A stretch of 64,000 nucleotides of DNA from Streptomyces sp. F63 (GTDB lineage: Bacteria > Actinomycetota > Actinomycetes > Streptomycetales > Streptomycetaceae): contig NZ_JAGPXX010000033.1 in assembly GCF_018070345.1 (NCBI RefSeq), positions 1 to 64,000 on the forward strand. The letters are read 5' to 3'. Shown piece after piece: positions 42,716 to 49,521 of the stretch. The notes beneath the pieces are model-generated. The model was given only the letters and a program-made list of their open reading frames with translations. It was not told the DNA's origin and ran no database searches. Position 1 is the first letter of the stretch. Each line of letters starts with the position of its first letter. The translations under genes and the position numbers were made by a program.

Positions 42716-43066
42716 CTAGCCGGCGGCCGACAGGAGGAGGTGGGCCGCGGCCAGGGTGCCCACGACGGCGGCGGGCAGGCCACGGGCGGCGGGGTCGCCG
42801 CTGCGCAGATGGACGACGACGGCTCCGGCCATGAGCAGGATCAGGCCTGCTGATGCCGCGGCACCGAGCGCGGTGATCCGCAGTCCGGCCAGGAGCCCGG
42901 CCGCGGCCGCCACTTCGAGTGTGCCCAGCAGGCGGTAGTGGGTGGTGGTCATGCCGGCGTGGGCCGCGGCCCGCCGCATCGCGGGGACGGCCGCGAGCTT
43001 GGCCGCCCCCAGCACGAGGAAGAGCGCGGCGAGGACGACGGCCAGGGCGGTGGTGGCGATGCTCAT
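42716..43066 (-). CDS. DoxX-like small membrane protein
   Basis: A 116-residue protein with four hydrophobic segments: LAVVLAALFLVLGAAKLA, LGTLEVAAAAGLLAGL, LGAAASAGLILLMAGAVVV and AAVVGTLAAAHLLLSAAG. This is the DoxX/DoxD-like pattern. Members are membrane proteins of unclear redox or oxidative-stress role. GGGAGAAC lies upstream of ATG 43066. It is in the catabolic cluster between the ligase and hydroxylase genes. An auxiliary role in membrane redox is only a guess. Confidence 0.75.
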   Translation of the reverse strand: MSIATTALAVVLAALFLVLGAAKLAAVPAMRRAAAHAGMTTTHYRLLGTLEVAAAAGLLAGLRITALGAAASAGLILLMAGAVVVHLRSGDPAARGLPAAVVGTLAAAHLLLSAAG

Positions 43067-43134
43067 GGGGGTTCTCCCTGTGTGCGGGGAAGGGTCTTCC
43101 GCCGTCCGGATGCGGGCCGCTGGGCCCCGTCGGG

Positions 43135-45063
43135 TCAGCTTCCGGGGGCGTACTGCCAGGTGAGGACGTACCGGTCGAGGGCCGTGGTGACCCGGTGCCG
43201 CACCGCCTCGTCGGCAGGGGCGGGCAGGATGACGCGGACCCCTCCGTCGTGCGGCCGGCACACGATCCGCTCCGGGTCGCACTCCGCGCCCTGGGCGGCC
43301 AGTTCGGCCAGGACCGCGCGGCGGGTGGCGTCCAGGCGCAGGCCGACCTTGTAGGGCTTGCCGACGGCGGTGAGCGGGATGGCGTCGATCACGATGACCT
43401 CCCGCGGGGCGGCGGCGCGCTCGGCGACCCGTTCGGTGGCCCAGCCGAGCAACTCGGCGGGGCCGGCCCCGGCGCCGGGGGCGAGAGCGACGTAGGCGAC
43501 GGGCACCTCGCCGGCGTGCGGGTCGGGGCAGCCGACCGCCGCGACGGCCGTGACCTCGGGGTGGGCGAGGAGGGCGTCCTCGATCCCGGCGGGATCGATG
43601 TTGTGACCCCCGCGGATGATCAGGTCCTTGGCGCGGCCGGCGAGATGGACGAAGCCGTCGGCGTCGATACGGGCCAGGTCACCCGTGTCCAGCCAGCCGT
43701 CGCGGATCTTTCCGGCGGTCTCCAGCCGGGGTCCCCGGGCGGTGTGCCCGGCGACATAGCCCGCGAAGACCGCGGGCCCGCTGATGACGAGCACTCCGGT
43801 GGCGCCCGGCGGCAGGTCGTGCCACTCGCCGGTGTCCGGGTCGATCCGCACGGTCTTGACCCGCTGGTAGGGCAGACGCCGGCCGACGGAGCCGGGCCGG
43901 GTGCGGCCGGGTACGCCGAGGGTGGAGGCGCAGGTCGCCTCGGTCAGCCCGTAGCCCTCGCACAGCGGGATGCCGGTGTGCTTCTCGAAGGACTCCCGTA
44001 CGGCGGGCGGCAGCGGGGAGGCGCCGACGGCGGCGAACCGCATGCTGGAGATGTCCGCGTCGACGGGGACCCGGGCGAGGACGGAGTAGACGGTGGGCAC
44101 CGCCGACATGGCGGCGATGCGGTAGTGCTCCACCAGCTTCCAGAACACTCCGTACAGCTGGGGGTCGCGGTAGCCCAGCGGCCCGGCCCACACCACCGGC
44201 CGGCCGCGCAGCAGCGGGCCGAGCACGGTGACGATCAGGGCGTTGACGTGGAACAGCGGCAGTCCCGCGAACATCACCGAGTCCCTCTCCAGAGGGATGC
44301 CGGAGGCCACCATCCAGGCGTTGACGACCTGGTTGGCGTGTGTGTGCGCGGCGAGCTTCGGGGTCCCGGTGGTGCCACCCGTGTGGAAGTAGGCGGCCAG
44401 GTCGCCGGCGGCCGGGGGCTCGATGTCCACCAGCCTGTCCGCGGGATGGGACGCGGCCAGCTCCGCGAGGTAGCCCACGCGCACGCCCTCGACGGGTTCC
44501 AGGGCGACGGGTTGTGCGGGGGAGGCGCCCTCGGGCGCGGTGGGTGCCAGGGCCAGCAGGGCGTCCAGGCGCAGTGCCGCGGCGACCTGCCGGGCCGTCG
44601 CCCACACCTGCGCGTCCAGTTGCGGCCCGGCGGCGACGAGCACCCGGGCGCCGCCGCGCCGCAGCAACTGCTCGACGTGCTCGGACGCCAGGCCGGGATT
44701 CACCGGGGCCGCGATGCCCGCGGCCTGCGCGGCCAGCAGAGCGACGGGCAGCTCGGCGGTGTTCGGCGCGAGCAGGCCCACGGCGGCGCGGCGGGTGACG
44801 CCGAGCGAGCGCAGCAGGTTGGCGGTGCGGTGCACCCGGTCCCGCAACTGCGCGAAGGTCAGGGTGGCGGGGTGAAGGAAGCGTGCGGCGTCCGGCAGTA
44901 CCGTCAGGGCCGGGTGGCCGGGCCACAGGCGGGCGGCGCCGAGCAGCGCCTCGTAGGTGGTGGCGGGCAGACCGCGCTCGTGCAGCGGGACGGCCTCGAT
45001 GGCGGCCGGGTCCGCGGGGCTGCCGAAGGCGGGCCACAGCAGGTCGGTGGGTGTGAGTGTCAC
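43135..45063 (-). CDS. Acyl-CoA synthetase (AMP-forming)
   Basis: A 642-residue member of the ANL superfamily. Adenylation motifs are clear: the P-loop FHTGGTTGTPKLAAHTH, GYGLTEATCAST, DGWLDTGDLARIDADGFVHL, GRAKDLIIRGGHNIDPAGIE, and the C-terminal lysine in PLTAVGKPYKVGLR. Length fits fatty or aromatic acyl-CoA ligases. In this cluster it may activate an aromatic or aliphatic acid before or after ring oxidation. GTG 45063 follows AAAGGCG. It is about 100 bases from the FAA hydrolase gene. Confidence 0.88.
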   Translation of the reverse strand: MTLTPTDLLWPAFGSPADPAAIEAVPLHERGLPATTYEALLGAARLWPGHPALTVLPDAARFLHPATLTFAQLRDRVHRTANLLRSLGVTRRAAVGLLAPNTAELPVALLAAQAAGIAAPVNPGLASEHVEQLLRRGGARVLVAAGPQLDAQVWATARQVAAALRLDALLALAPTAPEGASPAQPVALEPVEGVRVGYLAELAASHPADRLVDIEPPAAGDLAAYFHTGGTTGTPKLAAHTHANQVVNAWMVASGIPLERDSVMFAGLPLFHVNALIVTVLGPLLRGRPVVWAGPLGYRDPQLYGVFWKLVEHYRIAAMSAVPTVYSVLARVPVDADISSMRFAAVGASPLPPAVRESFEKHTGIPLCEGYGLTEATCASTLGVPGRTRPGSVGRRLPYQRVKTVRIDPDTGEWHDLPPGATGVLVISGPAVFAGYVAGHTARGPRLETAGKIRDGWLDTGDLARIDADGFVHLAGRAKDLIIRGGHNIDPAGIEDALLAHPEVTAVAAVGCPDPHAGEVPVAYVALAPGAGAGPAELLGWATERVAERAAAPREVIVIDAIPLTAVGKPYKVGLRLDATRRAVLAELAAQGAECDPERIVCRPHDGGVRVILPAPADEAVRHRVTTALDRYVLTWQYAPGS

Positions 45064-45165
45064 CGGTTCGCCTTTGCGGGGTGAAGGAGGGGCGGGCGAT
45101 GGGGGCGTGGCCGGCCGGGTACGGGGAGCCGGGCGGCCGGTCCCGGGCGGGGAGCCCGGGAGCCG

Positions 45166-46119
45166 TCAGCGGGCGCGCACGACCGTGCGCTGTTCGCCGA
45201 GGTCGAGTACGCCGTCGTCGGTCGCGATGCGGGCCGTGACGACGTCGCCGTCCTTGAGGTAGTCGGGGTTCGCCCGCTGGCGGGCGAAGAACTTCTGCCA
45301 GCGCTTGTGCGGGGGCAGCAGGGCGGCAAGCGTGGTCAGGAGCTTCCCCGGTGACCTCAGTGCGGTGCCGCCGGGTGTTCCGGTGAGCAGGACGTCACCG
45401 GGCTCCAGGGTCTGGAAGCGGGCCAGCAGGGTGAGGGCCCGCGCGGGCCGGACGATCATGTCCGCGGCGGTGCGGTCCTGCCGGGTGGCGCCGTTGACCC
45501 GCAGCGTGAGCCGCAGGTCCGGCAGGCGGGCCAGCTCGTCGGCCTCGGCCAGGAGCAGTCGGGGGCCGAGCGGGGTGAAGGTCGGGTACGACTTGGACTC
45601 GTAGAACTGGGTCTTGGGCAGTTGCAGGTCACGGGCGCTGACGTCGTCGGCGACGACCAGCGCGGCGACGTACCGCGGCAGGGTGGAGTCGGTGACCTCG
45701 GTGCCGACCGGCAGGTCCGCGCCCAGCACCAGCCCCAGCTCGACCTCGTAGTCCAGGAAGCTCACGTGCGGCGGACGCACGATGTCCTGGCGGGGGCCGC
45801 TGACGGAGCCGGAGGCCTTGCGGAAGAACGCGGGCGGGACGGTGTCCGGGTCGAACCCGGAGTCCACCGCGTGGGAACGGTAGTTGACCATCTGGGCCAC
45901 GACCCGGCAGGGGGTGGTGACGGGCGACAGCAGCTCCGTCTCAGCCGCGGACCGCCCGGCGTCGGGGTCGGCGGCGGCGCGGGCGGCGGCCTCCCGCACG
46001 GCGGAGCGGTCGGCCAGCAGGGCGGCGGTGGTGTCCGCGTCGGTGCCGACGCGGTGCAGCCGTCCCGTGCCGCTCTCCACCCACCAGCCGTCTGTGGTGC
46101 GGACGACCTGGATACTCAT
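45166..46119 (-). CDS. Fumarylacetoacetate hydrolase family protein
   Basis: A 317-residue protein with the FAA fold. Metal-binding residues are seen in FLDYEVELGLVLGADL (two Glu) and the following VVADDVSARDLQ (Asp). The conserved KSYPTFTPLGP and LEPGDVLLTGTPGGTA are present. In meta-cleavage pathways such enzymes hydrate 2-hydroxydienoates, hydrolyse fumarylpyruvate-type products or decarboxylate. Here it is the first gene of the catabolic operon, divergent from the TetR gene. GGGAGAGCC precedes ATG 46119. The exact reaction remains open. Confidence 0.88.
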   Translation of the reverse strand: MSIQVVRTTDGWWVESGTGRLHRVGTDADTTAALLADRSAVREAAARAAADPDAGRSAAETELLSPVTTPCRVVAQMVNYRSHAVDSGFDPDTVPPAFFRKASGSVSGPRQDIVRPPHVSFLDYEVELGLVLGADLPVGTEVTDSTLPRYVAALVVADDVSARDLQLPKTQFYESKSYPTFTPLGPRLLLAEADELARLPDLRLTLRVNGATRQDRTAADMIVRPARALTLLARFQTLEPGDVLLTGTPGGTALRSPGKLLTTLAALLPPHKRWQKFFARQRANPDYLKDGDVVTARIATDDGVLDLGEQRTVVRAR

Positions 46120-46181
46120 CGGCTCTCCCGAGTCCTGGACGGTGTCGACCGGACGCTCCTGAGAGCACCTCCGGTCACTGC

Positions 46182-46247
46182 TGATGAAATCATCATTGCC
46201 GATGAGTGAATCGTCAATAGCCGTCAATGCTGATGTAACAATCAGCA
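46182..46247. promoter_or_regulatory. Two palindromes between the FAA hydrolase and TetR genes
   Basis: TGATGA-AA-TCATCA spans 46182-46195. TGCTGAT-GTAACA-ATCAGCA spans 46228-46247, with perfect 7-bp arms. Both sit in the 150-base divergent region, and the second covers the -35 box of the TetR gene. They are the natural operators for the TetR product. The region is clearly AT-richer than its surroundings. Confidence 0.6.
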
Positions 46248-46263
46248 CTGATTGATCTAAGAT
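46235..46263 (+). promoter_or_regulatory. Leaderless promoter of the TetR gene
   Basis: GTAACA (46235-46240) and TAAGAT (46258-46263) are 17 bases apart. ATG 46270 follows six bases after the -10 box, so transcription would start at the start codon. No ribosome-binding site precedes that ATG. The -35 overlaps the centre of a palindrome. Confidence 0.5.
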
Positions 46264-46269
46264 GTGGGG

Positions 46270-46929
46270 ATGAGTACCGACGGACAGGGCCGGGCCACCG
46301 GTCAGGCGCCCAACCGCCTGGACCGGCGCAAGGCCCGCACCCGGGCCGCGCTGGTCGCGGCGGCGCAGAGGCTCGTCGCCGAACAGGGGCGGGCCGATGT
46401 GAGCATCCAGGAGATCACCGAGGCGGCGGACGTCGGCTTCGGCTCCTTCTACAACCACTTCACCAGCAAGGACGAACTGTTCGACGCCGCTGTCGCCCTC
46501 ACCCTGGACGAACACGGGGCGCTCCTGGACTCCGTCGTGGGAGACCTGGAGGATCCGGCGGAGGTCTTCTCCGCCAGCGTCCGCATGACCGGCCGCCTGC
46601 AGCGCACCCACCCGCAGATGGCGAGAATCCTCGTGCGCACGGGCATGCCCTACCTGACCTCCGAGAGCGGCCTGGCCCCCCAGGCGATGCGGGACCTGCA
46701 GGCTGCCGCCGGCAGCGGACGGCTGGACATCGACGACCCCCGCACCGCCGTCGCGATGGCGGGGGGTGCCCTGCTCGGGGTGCTGCACCTCCTGGAGACC
46801 CGCCCCGACCTCGACGCCGGGCGCGTCACCGATCAACTGGCCGCCCGCCTGCTGCGCATGTTCGGTCTGACGCGGGCCGAAGCGCAGGAGATCGCCACCC
46901 GGCCCCTGCCCGCGCTGCCCGAGTCCTGA
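46270..46929 (+). CDS. TetR-family repressor of the aromatic cluster
   Basis: A 219-residue regulator. The helix-turn-helix is in KARTRAALVAAAQRLVAEQG and VSIQEITEAADVGFGSFYNHF, the TetR signature. The C-terminal ligand domain has family-variable sequence. It lies divergent to the catabolic operon with two palindromes between, the classic layout of a substrate-responsive local repressor. ATG 46270 is chosen from the promoter. A GTG at 46264 is in frame six bases earlier. The effector is probably a pathway substrate or CoA ester, by inference. Confidence 0.88.
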   Translation: MSTDGQGRATGQAPNRLDRRKARTRAALVAAAQRLVAEQGRADVSIQEITEAADVGFGSFYNHFTSKDELFDAAVALTLDEHGALLDSVVGDLEDPAEVFSASVRMTGRLQRTHPQMARILVRTGMPYLTSESGLAPQAMRDLQAAAGSGRLDIDDPRTAVAMAGGALLGVLHLLETRPDLDAGRVTDQLAARLLRMFGLTRAEAQEIATRPLPALPES

Positions 46930-47118
46930 CCCGGTTGATCGCTGACGCGGGAAGGGCCGGCGGGGCCGGAGGGGCCGGAGGGGTGCCGGAGCCCTCCGCC
47001 GTGTCTCGCTCCGGCCGACCGGGCCGGCATGCCACGGGGCCGCGGAAGCGGCACTCCACCGTGCCACCGGCCGGCGAGCCTCCGGCCCGGAGAACGGCCG
47101 GAGGTTCGAACGCCCGTT

Positions 47119-47138
47119 CCCCGAAAGGGTTTTCGGGG
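47119..47138. terminator. Terminator between tetR and ahpD
   Basis: CCCCGAAA (47119-47126) pairs with TTTCGGGG (47131-47138) across GGGT, in the 288-base gap between convergent genes. The rest of that gap is GC-rich with GGGGCCGGAG repeats and no gene. Confidence 0.55.
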
Positions 47139-47217
47139 CAGTGGTCCCCCCCCGGACACGGCGGACCGGCGAACAGCGTCTCGCCGGCGGCCTTACCGCC
47201 GCCGTGCGGCGTCCGGA

Positions 47218-47754
47218 TCAGAGTCCGGCCAGGACCTCTTCGGCGTCCAGGGTCGCGGCGACGGCCTGGATCACCGAGGCGATCTTGAACGCCTCCTGGA
47301 CCGTCTCCCGGTCGGCACCGCCCTTGCGCACGACCTGCTCGTGCGAGTCGAGGCAGGCGCCGCAGCCGTTGATCGCGGAGACGGCGAGCGACCACAGCTC
47401 GAAGTCGGTCTTCTCCACGCCCGGGTTGCCGATGACGTTCATCCGCAGGCCCGCGCGCATCGTGCCGTACTCCGGGTCCGACAGCAGGTGCCGGGTGCGG
47501 TAGTAGACGTTGTTCATCGCCATGACGGCGGCGGCGGCCTTGGCGGCGGTGTACGCCTCCGGCTTGAGGTAGGACCGGGCCTCCGGCTCCAGCTCGCGGA
47601 GCACGATCGGGGAGCGCGAGGCGATCGCGCAGGCGAGCACGGTGCCCCAGAGCTGCTGCTGCGGGAGGTCGGAGTTACCGATGACCGAGCCGAGGTTCAG
47701 CTTCAGATCCTTGGCGTAGTCCGGGAGGGCGGACTTCAGCGTGTCCAGTGCCAT
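47218..47754 (-). CDS. ahpD: Alkyl hydroperoxidase AhpD
   Basis: A 178-residue protein of the AhpD family, partner of AhpC. The active-site motif is CGACLDSHE with Cys131, Cys134 and His138. In mycobacteria AhpD links AhpC to dihydrolipoamide dehydrogenase and lipoamide, re-reducing AhpC after it has destroyed a peroxide. The gene starts six bases after the ahpC stop, so the two are one operon controlled from the oxyR-ahpC region. Confidence 0.95.
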   Translation of the reverse strand: MALDTLKSALPDYAKDLKLNLGSVIGNSDLPQQQLWGTVLACAIASRSPIVLRELEPEARSYLKPEAYTAAKAAAAVMAMNNVYYRTRHLLSDPEYGTMRAGLRMNVIGNPGVEKTDFELWSLAVSAINGCGACLDSHEQVVRKGGADRETVQEAFKIASVIQAVAATLDAEEVLAGL

Positions 47755-47760
47755 ACCGGA

Positions 47761-48315
47761 TCACTCACCCGCGAGGAGCTTGACCGGGTCAAGGGTCTCC
47801 TCGCCCTGCTTCCAGTTGCACGGGCAGAGCTCGTCGGTCTGCAGGGCGTCGAGCACCCGCAGGACCTCCTTGGGGTTACGGCCGACGGAGCCGGCGGTCA
47901 CCATGGTGAACTGGATCTCGTTGTTGGGGTCCACGATGAACACGGCGCGCTGCGCGTAGCCGTCCTCGCCCTCGACGCCGCAGTCGCGCATCAGCTCGTG
48001 CTTGGGGTCGGCGAGCATCGGGAAGGGCAGGTCACGCAGGTCGGCGTGGTCCTTGCGCCAGGCGTGGTGCACGAACTCGGAGTCGCCGGAGACGCCCAGG
48101 ATCTGCGCGTCGCGGTCGGCGAACTCCTCGTTCAGCTTGCCGAAGGCGGCGATCTCGGTGGGACAGACGAAGGTGAAGTCCTTCGGCCAGAAGAAGACGA
48201 CGCGCCACTTGCCTTCGTAGGTCTTGTGGTTGATCTGCGCGAAGGCCTTGTCCGCGTCGAGGTCGACACAGGCGGTCAGGTCGTAGGCGGGGAACTGGTC
48301 TCCGACGGTGAGCAC
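47761..48315 (-). CDS. ahpC: Alkyl hydroperoxide reductase AhpC (2-Cys peroxiredoxin)
   Basis: A 184-residue cytosolic peroxiredoxin. The peroxidatic Cys51 lies in FTFVCPTEIAAFGKL. The resolving Cys is in the C-terminal ELCPCNWKQGEE. It reduces H2O2, organic peroxides and peroxynitrite, with AhpD supplying electrons. It is transcribed divergently from oxyR, which carries the binding sites for both genes. A possible ribosome-binding site GGAGA precedes ATG 48315. Confidence 0.97.
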   Translation of the reverse strand: MLTVGDQFPAYDLTACVDLDADKAFAQINHKTYEGKWRVVFFWPKDFTFVCPTEIAAFGKLNEEFADRDAQILGVSGDSEFVHHAWRKDHADLRDLPFPMLADPKHELMRDCGVEGEDGYAQRAVFIVDPNNEIQFTMVTAGSVGRNPKEVLRVLDALQTDELCPCNWKQGEETLDPVKLLAGE

Positions 48316-48386
48316 GCGATCTCCTTGCGAAGGTGGAACGCACCTTTTGGGGGCATTCCTGTGGGTTGGACGTTCCTCACCTTTTC

Positions 48387-48445
48387 ATAGCTGCTATTGA
48401 TCAAAGAAATCGACACGCGTCGGCACATTGATAGGATCCACCTAT
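48387..48445. promoter_or_regulatory. OxyR-type binding sites between ahpC and oxyR
   Basis: ATAG-N7-CTAT at 48431-48445 matches the spacing of the OxyR half-site consensus. ATAG-CTG-CTAT at 48387-48397 adds a second ATAG/CTAT pair closer to ahpC. The whole stretch is AT-rich for this genome. Both lie in the 150-base divergent promoter region, suited to peroxide induction of ahpCD and autoregulation of oxyR. Confidence 0.65.
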
Positions 48446-48465
48446 TGACAGGAGGAGGGTGAGCG

Positions 48466-49470
48466 GTGTCCGCCGTACGAGGAATCGCGCGCAACGGCGC
48501 ACGTCAGCCAACTCTCGCGCAGCTGCGGGCCTTTGCGGCCGTGGCCGAGCAACTGCACTTCCGTGACGCGGCCATCGACCTCGGAATGAGCCAACCCGCC
48601 CTCTCCGGCGCCGTGTCCGCGTTGGAGGAGGTGCTCGGAGTGCGGCTCCTGGAGCGTACGACACGCAAGGTGCTGCTGACACCTGCCGGAGCCCGGCTGG
48701 CCGCGCGGGCCCGTACGGTCCTGGAGGCCGTCGGGGCGTTCCTGGAGGAGGCCGAGGCGGCGCGGGCCCCGTTCACCGGAACGCTGCGCTTCGGCGTGAT
48801 CCCGACCGTGGCGCCGTATCTGCTGCCCGCGGTGCTGCGGCTGGTCCGCGACCGCTACCCGGAGCTGGAGCTCCAGGTGCACGAGGAGCAGACCGCCTCC
48901 CTGCTGCACGGGCTCGGCCGGGGCCGGCTGGACCTGCTGCTGCTCGCGGTGCCGCTCGGCGCCCCCGGGGTGACCGAACTCCCCCTCTTCGACGAGGACT
49001 TCGTGCTCGTCACCCCGCGTGAGCATCCGCTCGCCGACCGCTCCGGGATCCCCCGGGAAGCCCTGCGCGACGTCGATCTCCTGCTGCTCGACGAAGGCCA
49101 CTGCCTGCGCGACCAGGCGCTGGACATCTGCCGCGAGGCGGGCCGCGAGGACGGCGCGCGAGCCGCCACCAGCGCGGCCGGGCTCTCCACCCTGGTCCAG
49201 CTCGTCGCCGGCGGACTCGGCGTCACGCTGCTGCCGCGCACCGCGCTGCGGGTCGAGACCGGGCGCTCCACGCGGCTGGCGACCGGCTGCTTCGCGGACC
49301 CGGCACCGTCCCGCCGGATAGCGCTGGCCATGCGCTCCGGCGCGGCCCGGCGGGAGGAGTTCGAGGCGTTCGCGGACGCGTTGCGCGAGGCGCTCACGGA
49401 ACTGCCGGTACGGATCCTGCCGGGGCCGGCCCCCGCCCCGGCCCTGGCTCCGCCGCCGGCGGGGGCGTAG
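48466..49470 (+). CDS. oxyR: Peroxide-sensing LysR regulator OxyR
   Basis: A 334-residue LysR-type activator. The N-terminal helix-turn-helix reads TLAQLRAFAAVAEQLHFRDA and MSQPALSGAVSALEE. The redox pair is Cys213 and Cys222 in EGHCLRDQALDICRE, nine apart as in E. coli Cys199 and Cys208. Oxidation to the disulfide by H2O2 would switch on ahpC-ahpD transcription. GTG 48466 follows a good AGGAGGAGG site. The C-terminal tail is Pro/Ala-rich and unusual in length. Confidence 0.95.
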   Translation: MSAVRGIARNGARQPTLAQLRAFAAVAEQLHFRDAAIDLGMSQPALSGAVSALEEVLGVRLLERTTRKVLLTPAGARLAARARTVLEAVGAFLEEAEAARAPFTGTLRFGVIPTVAPYLLPAVLRLVRDRYPELELQVHEEQTASLLHGLGRGRLDLLLLAVPLGAPGVTELPLFDEDFVLVTPREHPLADRSGIPREALRDVDLLLLDEGHCLRDQALDICREAGREDGARAATSAAGLSTLVQLVAGGLGVTLLPRTALRVETGRSTRLATGCFADPAPSRRIALAMRSGAARREEFEAFADALREALTELPVRILPGPAPAPALAPPPAGA

Positions 49471-49521
49471 CCGAAGCCCGCTGGCGGCCGGGGCCGGGCA
49501 GCCGGCGGGCCACTCCCGACG

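Noticed and set aside
39355..42783. A single 1,142-codon frame on the minus strand across the dioxygenase and beyond
   Set aside because: Only the part after ATG 40521 is protein-like. The upstream portion is antisense or out of frame to the flavin hydroxylase gene.
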